Shown here one piece after another: positions 17,748-29,095 of a stretch of 64,000 nt of DNA. This DNA is from an uncultured Pseudomonadales bacterium (lineage in GTDB: Bacteria; Pseudomonadota; Gammaproteobacteria; Pseudomonadales; Azotimanducaceae). Each line of letters begins with the position of its first letter. The first letter of the stretch is position 1. The DNA lies in contig OX638346.1 in the NCBI GenBank assembly GCA_951813515.1, positions 1,419,617 through 1,483,616 on the forward strand. Reading direction: 5' to 3'. Under the pieces are notes generated by a model. That model had not been told where the DNA came from and searched no databases. It saw only the letters and a list, made by a program, of their open reading frames with translations. Made by a program: the position numbers and the translations under genes.

Positions 17748-18608
17748 CTAGACCGCCGCCGCGCCGCCGACGATCTCCGCGATTTCCTGGGTGATCGACG
17801 CTTGGCGCGCGTTGTTGTACAGCAACGTCAGTTCGCCGATGAGTTCTTCCGCGGCATCCGTCGCGTTCTTCATCGCGATCATCTTGGCGGCCTGTTCGCA
17901 GGCGGTGTTCTCGATCACCGCGTGGTAGACCTGCCCCTCGATGAACCGCGTCACCAGGCCGTCGATCAGTTGCCTCGCATCCGGCTCGTAGATGTAGTCC
18001 CAACGGCGCTTCAGCGCATCGTCGTCTTCCGGATCGAGGGGCAGAAGCGGCTTGATCGTCGGCCGCTGGGTCATGGTGGTGACGAACTCGTTGGAGATGA
18101 TGTCGAGACGGTCGATGTCGCCTGCCTCGAAAGCGTCGAGCATCACCTTGACGCCGCCGATCAGCGTCTCGACCGATGGTTGCTCGCCGATATTGTTGAT
18201 CGTCGCCACGACGTTGCCGCCGAACGCGCGAAAAAAGGCGGCCGCCTTGTTGCCGATCAACGTCAGGTCGATCTCGACGCCTTGCGCATCCCACTCCGCC
18301 ATCGTGCGCACCAGTTCCCGAAACAGGTTCGCGTTCAGGCCGCCGCAGAGCCCCTTGTCGGTCGACACGACGATATAGCCCATGCGACGGACTTCGCGGG
18401 CGTTCATGTAAGTATGCCGGTACTCGGGATTCGAGTTCGCCAGGTGGCCGATCACCTGCCGGATGTGGTTCGAATATGGACGCCCCTCTTCCATGCGCTC
18501 CCGCGTGCGGCGCATCTTGCTCGCCGCCACGAGCTGCATGGCACCGGTGATCTTCTGCGTGTTCTCCACGCTTCCGATCTTCTTCCTGATTTCCTTGCCG
18601 ATGGCCAT
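17748..18608 (-). CDS. atpG: ATP synthase gamma subunit
   Basis: 286 residues; the rotating central shaft of F1. The N-terminal [24 protein letters not shown] helix, the [15 protein letters not shown] stretch and the C-terminal [38 protein letters not shown] helix are the family's best-conserved parts. Operon position and length are as expected. Confidence 0.98.
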   Translation of the reverse strand: MAIGKEIRKKIGSVENTQKITGAMQLVAASKMRRTRERMEEGRPYSNHIRQVIGHLANSNPEYRHTYMNAREVRRMGYIVVSTDKGLCGGLNANLFRELVRTMAEWDAQGVEIDLTLIGNKAAAFFRAFGGNVVATINNIGEQPSVETLIGGVKVMLDAFEAGDIDRLDIISNEFVTTMTQRPTIKPLLPLDPEDDDALKRRWDYIYEPDARQLIDGLVTRFIEGQVYHAVIENTACEQAAKMIAMKNATDAAEELIGELTLLYNNARQASITQEIAEIVGGAAAV

Positions 18609-18638
18609 CTCGTTCTACCGATACGCTGCGTTCTGCAG

Positions 18639-20189
18639 TCAGTCCCCGTAGCTATGCGTGGATTTGAATGCTTCCACCGCTTCTTTCATGTGTGCCTCGA
18701 TCTCGTCGTCGTGCGCCCCCGACTCGGTGATCTCGGCCATCCACTCGCCGTGTTCGGTACGCATGTAGGCAAGCAGGTCGCGCTCGAAGTCGAGTACCTG
18801 TCCCACCGGCACGTCCTCCAGGTATCCCGCGTTCGCCGCGTACAGGGACACCCCCATTTCCGCCACGGTCATCGGCGCATCCTGGGGTTGCTTCATCAGT
18901 TCCTCGATGCGCTCGCCGTGTTCGAGCTGCCGGCGCGTCGCCTCGTCGAGATCCGATGCGAACTGCGAAAACGCGGCGAGTTCCCGGTATTGGGCCAGCG
19001 CCAGCTTGATGCCGCCGGAAATCTGCTTGATGAAGGGCACCTGGGCGGCACCTCCAACTCGCGACACCGACAACCCCGGGCTCATCGCCGGACGGAGGCC
19101 GGCATTGAAACGGTCCGTCTCCAGGATGATCTGGCCGTCCGTGATGGAAATCACATTGGTGGGGATGAATGCGGACACGTCCCCGGCCTGGGTTTCGATG
19201 ATCGGCAGCGCCGTCAGCGAGCCGGTCTGGCCCTTGACCTCGCCACCCGTCTGCTGCTCCACGTATTCCGCGTTGACTCGCGCCGCCCGCTCCAGCAGCC
19301 GCGAGTGCAGGTAGAAGACGTCGCCGGGGTAGGCCTCGCGGCCCGGTGGACGACGCAGCAACGAGGAAATCTGCCGGTACGCCCAGGCCTGTTTCGTCAG
19401 GTCGTCGTAGATCACCAGCGCGTCTTCGCCGCGGTCGCGGAAGTACTCGCCCATGGCACATCCGGCATACGCCGAGATGAATTGCATCGGGGCCGGCGCC
19501 GATGCGCTCGCCGCCACGACGATGGTGTGGTCCATGGCCCCGTTTTCCGTGAGCGTGCGCACGATGTTCGCGATCGTCGACATCTTCTGGCCGATCGCGA
19601 CATAGATGCACTTGACGTCCGAGTTCTTCTGGTTGATCACCGCGTCGACCGCGATGGCGGTCTTGCCGATCTGACGGTCGCCGATGATCAGTTCCCGCTG
19701 CCCGCGGCCGACCGGAACCATCGCGTCGATGCACTTGATCCCCATCTGCACCGGCTGTTGGACGGATTGGCGCGCGATTACGCCCGGGGCAACGCGCTCA
19801 ACCGGCAGCGTGGCCTGCGCTTCCAGCGGGCCTTTGCCATCGATGGGACTCCCCAGGGCGTCTACCACGCGACCAAGCAGTTCCGGGCCCACCGGCACTT
19901 CGAGAATCCGCTTCGTGCAACGCGCCGTCATGCCTTCGGACAGGCCCTTGTAGTCGCCGAGCACCACGACGCCGACGGAATCGCGTTCCAGGTTCAGCGC
20001 CATGCCGTAGAGTCCGCCGGAGAATTCGATCATCTCGCCGTACTGGGCTTCGGCGAGGCCGTGGATACGGATGATCCCGTCCGATACGCCGATGATGGTT
20101 CCCTCGTTCTGCGGCTGCGACGCGATATCGAGGTTCTCTATCCGCTGCTTGATGATGTCGCTGATTTCTGAAGGATTGAGTTGCTGCAT
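18639..20189 (-). CDS. atpA: ATP synthase alpha subunit
   Basis: 516 residues; the non-catalytic nucleotide-binding F1 subunit. It starts [18 protein letters not shown] and shows [13 protein letters not shown] (Walker A), the [16 protein letters not shown] region (Walker B) and the GRMPSYxQ-equivalent loop [24 protein letters not shown]-terminal length is normal. No anomaly seen. Confidence 0.98.
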   Translation of the reverse strand: MQQLNPSEISDIIKQRIENLDIASQPQNEGTIIGVSDGIIRIHGLAEAQYGEMIEFSGGLYGMALNLERDSVGVVVLGDYKGLSEGMTARCTKRILEVPVGPELLGRVVDALGSPIDGKGPLEAQATLPVERVAPGVIARQSVQQPVQMGIKCIDAMVPVGRGQRELIIGDRQIGKTAIAVDAVINQKNSDVKCIYVAIGQKMSTIANIVRTLTENGAMDHTIVVAASASAPAPMQFISAYAGCAMGEYFRDRGEDALVIYDDLTKQAWAYRQISSLLRRPPGREAYPGDVFYLHSRLLERAARVNAEYVEQQTGGEVKGQTGSLTALPIIETQAGDVSAFIPTNVISITDGQIILETDRFNAGLRPAMSPGLSVSRVGGAAQVPFIKQISGGIKLALAQYRELAAFSQFASDLDEATRRQLEHGERIEELMKQPQDAPMTVAEMGVSLYAANAGYLEDVPVGQVLDFERDLLAYMRTEHGEWMAEITESGAHDDEIEAHMKEAVEAFKSTHSYGD

Positions 20190-20257
20190 TCGGTTTGTCC
20201 TCGTTCGCGTCGTTCCCGCTAACGGCCGCCTAGGCCGCGCGTCCCGTCGCCTACGCT

Positions 20258-20803
20258 TTAAGTTCTCGCCAGCGACTCGGCCAGCTTGTCCAACTTGCCC
20301 CGCACCGAGCCGTCGACGACGGTGTCGCCGGCGCGAATGACGGCGCCGCCAATCAAGCTATCGTCCACGGCCGTGCTGATCTCTATGTCCTGCTCGAAAC
20401 GCCGCTTGAGCGCCGCGCTCAATCGCTCGACCTCGTCGTCCGTCATCGCCACGGCTGAAGTCACTGCTACGTCCAGCGTCTTCTCTGCCTCGGCCTTCAA
20501 CATTTCGAACTGCTCGCTTATCTCCGGGAGCAGCGCCAACCGCTTGTTTGACCCAAGGACCTGAATGAACCGGCGCACCGGTTCCGTCACCTCGCCGAAC
20601 TCCTGCCGCAACAGTTCAATCAGTTCATGTGTTTTCTGCGCGTCTGCGACGGGCGATGCGACCAGGGCATGCAATCCCGGCTCGCGAAGCGCCCGCGACA
20701 GGAAATCCAGGATTCGCGACCAGCGGTCCCGCTCGCCCCTTTCGGAAGCGATGTCGAACGCCGCATTGCCGTACGGCCGCGCGAGGGTAGCGAGTTCAGC
20801 CAT
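20258..20803 (-). CDS. atpH: ATP synthase delta subunit
   Basis: 181 residues from ATG 20803; peripheral-stalk subunit joining F1 to the b subunits. The N-terminal six-helix domain starts [17 protein letters not shown], and the C-terminal [23 protein letters not shown] is the family signature. The frame is open further upstream, but that part is antisense-like and outside the family. Confidence 0.96.
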   Translation of the reverse strand: MAELATLARPYGNAAFDIASERGERDRWSRILDFLSRALREPGLHALVASPVADAQKTHELIELLRQEFGEVTEPVRRFIQVLGSNKRLALLPEISEQFEMLKAEAEKTLDVAVTSAVAMTDDEVERLSAALKRRFEQDIEISTAVDDSLIGGAVIRAGDTVVDGSVRGKLDKLAESLART

Positions 20804-20811
20804 CAGACCCT

Positions 20812-21282
20812 CTAAAGCTCTGCCGCGAGCCGGTCCAGGAGTTCGCCATGGCGGCGCCGGTCGATGCTGTCGGACAGAATCCGCTCCGCACCCTGCACCG
20901 CGAGCGAGGCGACCTGCCCCCGCAACGCCTCCTTGACGCGGTTGACGTCCTGTTCCACTTCCGCGGCGGCCGCCTGCTTCAGGCGTTCGCCCTCTTCCCG
21001 CGCTTCGGCCCTGGCCTGCTCGATCATTTGCGCGGCCTGGCCGCGAGCCTGATCGACGATCTGCCGCGCCTCTTCCCGGGCCTCGCGGAGCCGTTCGTCC
21101 GCGCGGTCCTGCGCGGCTTCCAGGTCTTTCTGCGCCTGCTCCGCCGCTTCCAGGCCATCGGCAATGGTCTTTTGCCGCTCCCGCATGGCTTGCCGGAGAA
21201 ACGGCCAGATGAACCGGTGGCAGAACCACACGAAGATGAGGAAAACGGCGGACTGTGCGAGGAGCGTTGCGGTGATGTTCAT
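20812..21282 (-). CDS. atpF: ATP synthase b subunit
   Basis: 156 residues: one N-terminal membrane helix (about residues 5-27, TLLAQSAVFLIFVWFCHRFIWP) followed by a long, highly charged, Ala/Glu/Arg/Gln-rich coiled coil that dimerises to form the peripheral stalk. It lies between atpE and atpH with short spacers. Confidence 0.96.
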   Translation of the reverse strand: MNITATLLAQSAVFLIFVWFCHRFIWPFLRQAMRERQKTIADGLEAAEQAQKDLEAAQDRADERLREAREEARQIVDQARGQAAQMIEQARAEAREEGERLKQAAAAEVEQDVNRVKEALRGQVASLAVQGAERILSDSIDRRRHGELLDRLAAEL

Positions 21283-21327
21283 CTGCCTTGCCTCTCTTTA
21301 ACTGGCTTGTTTCCTGGCCGGCTAGCG

Positions 21328-21564
<237 letters not shown>

Positions 21565-21644
21565 TCAGATACTCCTTCTAATGCCTTTCGGCCGTTGACT
21601 GTTTCGGTTGGTGCCCGCACCCGCTGGCATCGTCTCTCCGTCCA

Positions 21645-22496
<852 letters not shown>

Positions 22497-22561
22497 TCAA
22501 GCCTGTTCTCGTCTTCCGTCAGAGCGCTGCTTCAAGCGCTCCCCCATGTGTTCCGGGCTGT

Positions 22562-22927
22562 TCAACCGTCCACCCAAGGCAACAGCGGCGCGATCATCTG
22601 CACCAGGATCGCCACCGTCAGCGCCGCAAAAAACCCCAGCGGCTCCAACGCAACCAGGGACACGGCGACAGCCATCAAGACCGCTGACAGCAACCACTTG
22701 AGTGCGCCATGGCCAACCAATCGCCGGGCCTCGCGCAGCCGTGCATCGTCGCTGTCGAGGGACAACCGCCGTGCAATGCCGAAGGCGAAGAGTGCATTCG
22801 GCAGCACGATCACCGCTCCCCCAAGCAGAGCCGAAGCCGCCTGGGGAAGACCACTAAACAACATCAACAGGCACACCGCCCCAACGGCGGCGACTTGTAG
22901 GCCCACGATGCGAAACGGTACCGTCAT
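22562..22927 (-). CDS. atpI: ATP synthase assembly protein AtpI
   Basis: 121 residues with four hydrophobic segments, e.g. VGLQVAAVGAVCLLMLFSGL and ALLGGAVIVLPNALFAFGIA; the P-N-A-x-F-A motif is typical of AtpI. AtpI helps assemble the c-ring and is usually the first gene of the atp operon. It is the first gene after the promoter at 22968-22996. Confidence 0.9.
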   Translation of the reverse strand: MTVPFRIVGLQVAAVGAVCLLMLFSGLPQAASALLGGAVIVLPNALFAFGIARRLSLDSDDARLREARRLVGHGALKWLLSAVLMAVAVSLVALEPLGFFAALTVAILVQMIAPLLPWVDG

Positions 22928-22967
22928 CGCTTACGCGCTAACGGCGCCGGGGGCGCGCGACGGGCGC

Positions 22968-22996
22968 ATTATACGGATGCTCACACGCGATGGAAG
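22968..22996 (-). promoter_or_regulatory. Probable sigma70-type promoter of the atp operon
   Basis: On the minus strand: -35 CTTCCA (22996-22991), 17-base spacer, perfect -10 TATAAT (22973-22968), about 35-40 bases before the atpI start. The -35 is weak. Two direct copies of CCCGTAGACG lie just upstream at about 23004-23025. Confidence 0.55.
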
Positions 22997-23027
22997 CGCC
23001 TCGCCCGTAGACGTCCCGTAGACGGGC

Positions 23028-23054
23028 AAAACCCGCCTGCGCGCGCCGGATTTT
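23028..23054 (-). terminator. Putative Rho-independent terminator after parB
   Basis: A hairpin with A/T flanks (minus strand AAAATCCG ... CGGGTTTT around a GC-rich loop, one mismatch in the stem) starts 13 bases after the parB stop. The symmetric A and T runs could let it work in either direction. It separates parB from the atp promoter. Confidence 0.45.
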
Positions 23055-23067
23055 GCAGGCTTTCCAA

Positions 23068-23919
23068 CTAGCGCAGACGATCCAGAATGCCGTCGAGTTC
23101 GTCCAGGGTGGTGTATGAAATGACCACGCGGCCCCTGCCCTTGGCGGTGTGCGAAATGGCTACGGGAGCGCCCAGCCTGTCCGACAGTTCTCGCTCGAGC
23201 CGCAGGGTATCGGGATCGCGTGTCGGCGGCGTAGAAGGAGTCGGTGCCGCCTGCGCGCGCCGCACCAACGCCTCCGTCTGACGGACTGAGAGCCCTTTTT
23301 CCGCCGCTATGCGGGCGATCTGCCCCTGTGTCGTTTCGTCCAGCGGCAGCAACGCGCGGGCATGGCCCATTTCAATGGCACCGGATTGCAGGAGTTCGCG
23401 CGCGACATGACCGAGGTCCAGCAGGCGCAGCAGGTTGGATACGGCGGGCCGGGACTTGCCCACGGCGGTGGCGACTTCTTCGTGCGTCAATTCGAAGTCA
23501 TCCAGCAGTCGCCGCAATCCCGTCGCTTCTTCCAGCGGCGTCAGTGCTTCGCGCTGAATGTTCTCGATCAGCGCCATGGCCATCGCTTCACGGTCGTCGG
23601 CCTCCCTGACAATCGCCGGGATACGGTCCACGCCGGCCTTCTGCGCGGCGCGCCAGCGTCGTTCTCCGGCTATCAGCTCGTAACCGCCCCCGGACCGGGG
23701 TCGCACTACTATGGGTTGCATCAACCCCTGGGACTCGATGGACGCCGCCAGTTCTTCGATCCCTTCCTCCGGGATCTCGAGGCGCGGTTGATGCGGGCTC
23801 CGATACACCTGGTCCACGCCCACTTCCTCGAAGCCCGGCGTCTGGGCGATGGGCATCTCGGCCCGCGAGCCGCCCAGCATTGCGTCCAATCCGCGTCCGA
23901 GGCGTCTTCTTTTATCCAC
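23068..23919 (-). CDS. parB: Chromosome-partitioning protein ParB
   Basis: 283 residues from GTG 23919 (MDKRRRLGRGLDAML), the usual ParB opening. The N-terminal CTPase domain carries SPHQPR, SIESQGLMQPIVVR and GERRWRAAQ (about residues 45-115), then ENIQREALTPLEEA and a helix-turn-helix TVGKSRPAVSNLLRLL-type region (VATAVGKSRPAVSNLLRLLDL). It binds parS, spreads and recruits ParA/SMC. Upstream codons in the frame lack family sequence. parA, normally adjacent, is 18 kb away at 42333; candidate parS sites are in recF. Confidence 0.95.
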   Translation of the reverse strand: MDKRRRLGRGLDAMLGGSRAEMPIAQTPGFEEVGVDQVYRSPHQPRLEIPEEGIEELAASIESQGLMQPIVVRPRSGGGYELIAGERRWRAAQKAGVDRIPAIVREADDREAMAMALIENIQREALTPLEEATGLRRLLDDFELTHEEVATAVGKSRPAVSNLLRLLDLGHVARELLQSGAIEMGHARALLPLDETTQGQIARIAAEKGLSVRQTEALVRRAQAAPTPSTPPTRDPDTLRLERELSDRLGAPVAISHTAKGRGRVVISYTTLDELDGILDRLR

Positions 23920-24077
23920 TATTTCAGACCGGCGCCCACACCATGCGCCCTGGTCCCGCATCAGGCGCGGATCATACACGTTCCCGCCCGGATGCCGACA
24001 CATCAGCCCGGGACATTTGCTCCGCCCATCATGTTGCTCCCCACATTTCTATGAATGATGATGGGACCGAGGAACAC

Positions 24078-27000
24078 ATGCCGCGCTACTACCTATTACC
24101 TATCGTTGCCTGTCTCGCCATCGGCGGCTGTGGCGGCGGAGGCGGATCGCCAGCTCCGCCGCCGCCAGGACCGCCCCCGCCTCCCCCGCCACCTCCTCCG
24201 CCGCCTCCTCCGGAGATCGTCTTCGTGCAGGTTGAAGACGCTGGGCTCGACAGGCCGTACAGGGCGGAGTTCGACGACTTGACCGTGCCGGAACGATTCA
24301 GCGGCGGTGTCGCTGCGGGAGACTACGACGGGGATGGGGACGTCGACTTGTACGTGGTGGGCGGCGACCTGGACCCCAACAGTCTTTACGAGAACCAGGG
24401 CGACGGTACTTTCGTCGACACCACCGAGGAAATGACTCCCGTCATCACCCACAAAGGCAGCGGACCGGCCTTCGGTGACATCGACGGCGATGGCGACCTC
24501 GACCTGTTTCTTGGCGCCGTGGAAGGCGGGCGCTATTACATGCTCGAGAACCGCGATGGTGCCTTCTTCGACGAAACGAACGGTTCCGGCATCGAGTTGA
24601 GCGCTTCCAACACAGTTTCCGCGACCTTCTTCGACTACGACAGCGATGGCCATCTCGACCTGTTCCTGTCGCACTGGGGCGTTGCCCGGAAAGCGGGGGA
24701 GGACACCGAGACCGTCTGGCGCAACAGGGGCGACGGCACGTTCGCGGGCACAAGCATCGAGACGGGCCTCGCCGACGGCCTCCTCGAAGGAGACACCGAC
24801 CGGTCGTTCACGCCCAATCTGGGCGATATCGACAACGACGGCGACGGCGACCTGCTCATGACCGCCGATGAAGGGGAAAGCCAGGTCTTCCTCAACAACG
24901 GAGACGGGACATTCGCCAGGGCCACTGATCGGAACATCGTCGTCGACCTAGCCGGATCCGGCGCCGCCCTTGGCGATTACGACAACGATGGCGACCTCGA
25001 CTGGTTCGTCTCGTCGAACTACAACCTCGACGCCCCGAACGGCGACCGATTGGGCAACAGGCTGTACAGCAATACCGGATCCGGCGAATTCGAGGACACC
25101 ACCGACACCGCCAACGTGGCCGACGGCGGCTGGGGCTGGGGAACCTGCGCCGCGGACTTCGACAACGACGGCAACGTCGACATCTTCCAGGCGAACGGCT
25201 GGGGAGAGGAACTGGGCAAGGACTTTCGCGACGACGCGGTGCGCTTCTTCTATTCGCAGGGAGATGGCACGTTCGAAGAACGCGCGGCAGACTTCGGCCT
25301 TGACGATGCCGGGCAAGGTAGAGGCGTCGCCTGCTTCGACGCCGAGCGCGACGGCGACATCGATATCGTCGTCACCAATGCCAGCGCGAACCACATCGTC
25401 TACTACCGAAACGATACCGACAACGACAACCATTACCTCACCGTCAAGGTCACGGCGCTGGGAGCGAACACCTCCGGCGTCGGCACCCTGATCGAAGCAA
25501 GGACGTCCGCTGGGACACAGGTCCGCACGGTGGGCGGAACCAACAACTACGCCTCGCACGACCCGCTCGAAGCGCACTTCGGCCTAGGCGACGCGACGAC
25601 CGTCGACATCCGCGTGGTCTGGCCCGACGGAGAGGTGAGCCGGGAGAACGACGTCGAGGCCGATCAGGTCCTCATGCTCGAGCAGCCCCTTCCGCAACTG
25701 CGGCTGGGCGTCCGGCAAGGCAGGGGCGCCGGCTTCTACACCGAGGGTGCAGCGGTGGAGCTTCGCGCCCTGCAACCCATTTCCGGCTACCACTTCAGCC
25801 ACTGGTCGAGCAGCGGCGGCGGCGCGTTCGAAGATGTCTTTTCGCCGGAGACCGTGTTTACCATGCCGGCCGATAGCGTCAGTGTCACCGCGAACTTTGT
25901 TCCCGGCGTAGCCCCGGACCAGGATGCCTCGGTGGCCCGGCGCTGGAACGAGGCGTTGCTGCAATCGATCCGGAACGATTTCGCGCGTCCTGTCGTTCAC
26001 GCCCGAAACCTGTTTCACGTGTCCGCCGCCATGTACGACACGTGGGCGGCCTACGCGACGACCGAGGTCCCATGGCTGCTGGGGCGCACGCGGGCCGGCG
26101 AGTCATGTGCGTTCGACTCCGCGGCATTCGCCATCCCCGATGACCCCGAGGCATTGAAAGCGGCGCGCGAGGAGGCATTGAGCTTCGCCGCGTACCGCCT
26201 GATCGAGCATCGATTCACGCGCGCACCGGTATCGGGGCAACGCCGGATCACGCGGGACATCGAAGCCCTGATGGGTTACCTGGCGCGACGCTTCGGCTTC
26301 GACGGCGACAACGACTCCGTCGATTACAAGTCGGGATCACCCGGAGCCCTGGGCAACCATGTCGCCCGCTGCTACATCGACTTCGGCATGGCGGATGGCG
26401 CGAACGAGGCCAATGACTATGTGAATACCGTCTACATGCCGGTGAACCCCCCGCTCGAACCGCATCTGCCGGGGAATCCCGACATCGTCGACCTGAACCG
26501 CTGGCAACCGATGTCCTTGCGGGAATTCATCGACCAGTCGGGGAATGCCGTCACCGGCACGATCGAACACCTGGGCCCGGAGTGGGGCCAAGTGGTGCCG
26601 TTCGCTCTCTCGGAGACGGACCTCACGCTCTACCGGCGCCCGGGCGAAACGTTCGACTACTGGGTGTATCACGATCCCGGACCGCCCCCCACGATCGACG
26701 GCACACTTTCGGACAACTACAAGTGGAACCACTCCCTCGTGGCGATCTGGTCGAGTCATCTCGATCCGGACGGCCCCGACGACGTCAACTGCGAGCAAGG
26801 TTCGACGGAACCTGTCTGCAGGGGGGCACAACGCGTCGACATCTCCCCGGCGAGCCTCGGCAACATCGCGGTCGAGTCCTACCCCACCGCTTTCGAAGAC
26901 TACCCGTCGTTTTTCGACACCAACGACGGCGGCGACCCCGGTGCCGGCTACGACGTCAATCCCGCCACCGGCCAACCCTACGAGCCGCAAATGGTGCCGC

Positions 27001-27869
27001 TGGGAGACTATGCGCGCGTGCTGGCGGAGTTCTGGGCGGACGGGCCGGACTCCGAGACGCCGCCCGGCCACTGGTTCGTGATCCTGAACGAGGTCAACGA
27101 CCACCCGCTGCTGGAACGCCGCTTCGCCGGCGGCGGGCCGGAACTCACGCTCCTGGAATGGGACATCAAGGCCTATTTCATGATGGGCGGCGCCATGCAC
27201 GACGCGGCGATCGCGGCCTGGGGCATCAAGGGCTGGTACGACTACATCCGGCCCATTTCCGCGATCAGGGCGATGGCGGACCGGGGGCAGAGCAGCGACG
27301 CGAACCTCGCCTCCTACGACGTGGACGGCATTCCGCTTTCCGAAGGCTATGTCGAACTCGTGGCGGAGGACGACACCCTGGCCGGCGAAGAGGGCGAGCA
27401 CGTTGGGAAGATCAAGCTGCTCGCGTGGCGCGGGCCGGACCACATCGGCAACCCCAGGGTCGACGCCGCTGGCGTGGGCTGGATCCTGGCGGAAAACTGG
27501 TGGCCGTATCAGCGACCGAGTTTCGTCACGCCGCCGTTCGCCGGCTATGTCTCCGGGCATTCGACCTATTCCCGTACGGCCGCGGAGTTGATGACCTTGC
27601 TGACGGGCAATCCGTACTTTCCAAGCGGCATGAGCGGTTTCGAAATCGTCGCCAACGAGTTCCTGGTATTCGAAGAAGGACCCAGCGAGGACATGGTCCT
27701 GCAATGGGCCACCTACCGGGATGCGTCGGACCAGACCAGCCTGTCCCGCATCTGGGGCGGCATCCATCCGCCCGCCGACGACATTCCCGGCCGCCTGATC
27801 GGGCTCAAACTCGGTCCCGCCGCGTTCGAACTGGCGTCGGACTACTTCGACGGGGCCGTCGAGCCCTGA
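24078..27869 (+). CDS. Secreted lipoprotein: FG-GAP/ASPIC domains fused to a vanadium haloperoxidase-like domain
   Basis: 1263 residues from ATG 24078, behind GAGGAA. Order: lipoprotein signal with lipobox AIGGC (cysteine near residue 18); Gly run; about 20 prolines; roughly seven VCBS/FG-GAP Ca-binding blades (DYDGDGDVDLY, DIDGDGDLDLF, DYDSDGHLDLF, DIDNDGDGDLL, DYDNDGDLDWF, DFDNDGNVDIF, DAERDGDIDIV); an ASPIC/UnbV-like segment (GVGTLIEAR ... HFGLG); an InlB-type repeat (GYHFSHW ... FTMPADSVSVTANF); then from about residue 615 a vanadium-haloperoxidase/PAP2 domain. Its active-site pattern is complete: K1051-x6-R1058, S1159-G-H1161, R1224-x5-H1230. An outer-membrane or surface enzyme is inferred; halide versus phosphatase activity cannot be told. 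Confidence 0.88.
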   Translation: MPRYYLLPIVACLAIGGCGGGGGSPAPPPPGPPPPPPPPPPPPPPEIVFVQVEDAGLDRPYRAEFDDLTVPERFSGGVAAGDYDGDGDVDLYVVGGDLDPNSLYENQGDGTFVDTTEEMTPVITHKGSGPAFGDIDGDGDLDLFLGAVEGGRYYMLENRDGAFFDETNGSGIELSASNTVSATFFDYDSDGHLDLFLSHWGVARKAGEDTETVWRNRGDGTFAGTSIETGLADGLLEGDTDRSFTPNLGDIDNDGDGDLLMTADEGESQVFLNNGDGTFARATDRNIVVDLAGSGAALGDYDNDGDLDWFVSSNYNLDAPNGDRLGNRLYSNTGSGEFEDTTDTANVADGGWGWGTCAADFDNDGNVDIFQANGWGEELGKDFRDDAVRFFYSQGDGTFEERAADFGLDDAGQGRGVACFDAERDGDIDIVVTNASANHIVYYRNDTDNDNHYLTVKVTALGANTSGVGTLIEARTSAGTQVRTVGGTNNYASHDPLEAHFGLGDATTVDIRVVWPDGEVSRENDVEADQVLMLEQPLPQLRLGVRQGRGAGFYTEGAAVELRALQPISGYHFSHWSSSGGGAFEDVFSPETVFTMPADSVSVTANFVPGVAPDQDASVARRWNEALLQSIRNDFARPVVHARNLFHVSAAMYDTWAAYATTEVPWLLGRTRAGESCAFDSAAFAIPDDPEALKAAREEALSFAAYRLIEHRFTRAPVSGQRRITRDIEALMGYLARRFGFDGDNDSVDYKSGSPGALGNHVARCYIDFGMADGANEANDYVNTVYMPVNPPLEPHLPGNPDIVDLNRWQPMSLREFIDQSGNAVTGTIEHLGPEWGQVVPFALSETDLTLYRRPGETFDYWVYHDPGPPPTIDGTLSDNYKWNHSLVAIWSSHLDPDGPDDVNCEQGSTEPVCRGAQRVDISPASLGNIAVESYPTAFEDYPSFFDTNDGGDPGAGYDVNPATGQPYEPQMVPLGDYARVLAEFWADGPDSETPPGHWFVILNEVNDHPLLERRFAGGGPELTLLEWDIKAYFMMGGAMHDAAIAAWGIKGWYDYIRPISAIRAMADRGQSSDANLASYDVDGIPLSEGYVELVAEDDTLAGEEGEHVGKIKLLAWRGPDHIGNPRVDAAGVGWILAENWWPYQRPSFVTPPFAGYVSGHSTYSRTAAELMTLLTGNPYFPSGMSGFEIVANEFLVFEEGPSEDMVLQWATYRDASDQTSLSRIWGGIHPPADDIPGRLIGLKLGPAAFELASDYFDGAVEP

Positions 27870-28153
27870 TATCCACTTCCCGCTGAAATCGCCCAACGTC
27901 TACAGTCGGTCGAGCCGAGCCTCGACATCCCTCTTCTCCCCCCGGACACAGCCAGCGGTCATGGATTTCGGACCCTTAGTGACCGGGGAGGCTCCCCGAT
28001 GTGGGTTGGCACGGCCCTTGCCCTCGCGTCCAATACCGCTATACAGTCCGTCGCTGACGCCGGAATTGCGTCTTTTGCTCGCCACCACGGCTTTCGACCT
28101 GCCCGGAGGCGGCGCGAGGCATCGATCCCAACTGCGCCCGGAACCTGGACCCA

Positions 28154-29095
28154 ATGCCTGACAACGTACTCGAAATCCGTGACCTGGCGGTCGATTTCAA
28201 GACCGACATCGGTACCACCCAGGCATTGCGGGACGTCGGATTCGACGTGCCGAGGGGCAAGGTCACCGCCATCGTCGGCGAGTCCGGTTCCGGCAAGTCG
28301 GTCACCGCGAACTGCATCATGCGGCTGATCCAGCCCCCGGGAGAGATCATCAGCGGGCGGATCGACTTCTCGCCGACAAGCACAGAGCCCTTCGACATCG
28401 TCTCGCTTCCAGACAAGGATCCGCGCCTGCTGGACCTTCGCGGGGGGCTGATCAGCATGGTGTTCCAGGAGCCCATGACCGCACTCTCGCCGGTCTATAC
28501 CGTCGGGAACCAGGTTGCCGAGGCGATTCTCTGCCATCGAAATGTCTCGAAGAAGGAGGCCTGGGCGGAGGCGGCGGACATGCTCGAACGGGTCGGAATC
28601 GATGATGTGCCCCGGCGGATTTACCAGTACCCATTCGAGTTTTCCGGCGGCATGCGCCAACGGGTCGTGATAGCCATGGCCCTGGTCTGCAATCCGGAAC
28701 TCTTGATCTGCGATGAACCGACCACGGCGCTCGACGTCACCATTCAGGCAGAGATCCTGACCCTGATACGCGACCTGCAGCGGGACCTTGAGAATACGGT
28801 GCTCTTCATCACCCACGACCTCGGCGTGGTGGCGCAGTTGGCCGACCAGGTCGTGGTCATGTACGGAGGGCGCGTATTGGAGATCGGCAGCGTGCGCCAG
28901 GTGCTGAAGGATCCTGTCCATCCCTACACCCGGGGCCTCCTGGCGGCGATTCCCGGTCTTGCCGAGAAGGGTCAGCGGCTCGAGACGATGGCCAGCGTGA
29001 TCGGCGACGCCGATATCGTCACCCCGCACCCGCTGGTGCGCTTGCCTGATGGCAGACAGGTGCGCCTGGCCCCCGGGGGAGGCAGACATGGCTGA
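28154..29095 (+). CDS. Oligopeptide-type ABC transporter ATPase (OppD/DppD-like)
   Basis: 313 residues; cytoplasmic ATPase of a peptide/nickel-type importer. GESGSGKS Walker A (about residues 39-46), Q-loop [10 protein letters not shown], signature FSGGMRQR, Walker [14 protein letters not shown] and switch His in FITHDLGVV are all intact. The C-terminus has the family's [14 protein letters not shown] block. Neither permeases nor a binding protein are encoded nearby, so the two ATPases are orphans in this window. The next gene overlaps by 8 bases. Confidence 0.94.
   Translation: MPDNVLEIRDLAVDFKTDIGTTQALRDVGFDVPRGKVTAIVGESGSGKSVTANCIMRLIQPPGEIISGRIDFSPTSTEPFDIVSLPDKDPRLLDLRGGLISMVFQEPMTALSPVYTVGNQVAEAILCHRNVSKKEAWAEAADMLERVGIDDVPRRIYQYPFEFSGGMRQRVVIAMALVCNPELLICDEPTTALDVTIQAEILTLIRDLQRDLENTVLFITHDLGVVAQLADQVVVMYGGRVLEIGSVRQVLKDPVHPYTRGLLAAIPGLAEKGQRLETMASVIGDADIVTPHPLVRLPDGRQVRLAPGGGRHG

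Noticed and set aside
23912..23920. DnaA-box-like TTATCCACT at the parB start
   Set aside because: One mismatch, alone, and explained by the coding of the parB start region.
24180..24215. CCG/CCT-rich run as a possible microsatellite or CRISPR-like repeat
   Set aside because: It encodes the poly-proline spacer of the lipoprotein and has no repeat-spacer structure.
26011..26026. parS-like TGTTTCACGTG
   Set aside because: Only 11 of 16 positions match; the second half-site is missing, so ParB binding is unlikely.
26337..27896. 519-codon minus-strand open frame
   Set aside because: Antisense to the haloperoxidase-like domain, whose active-site residues prove the plus strand is the coding one.
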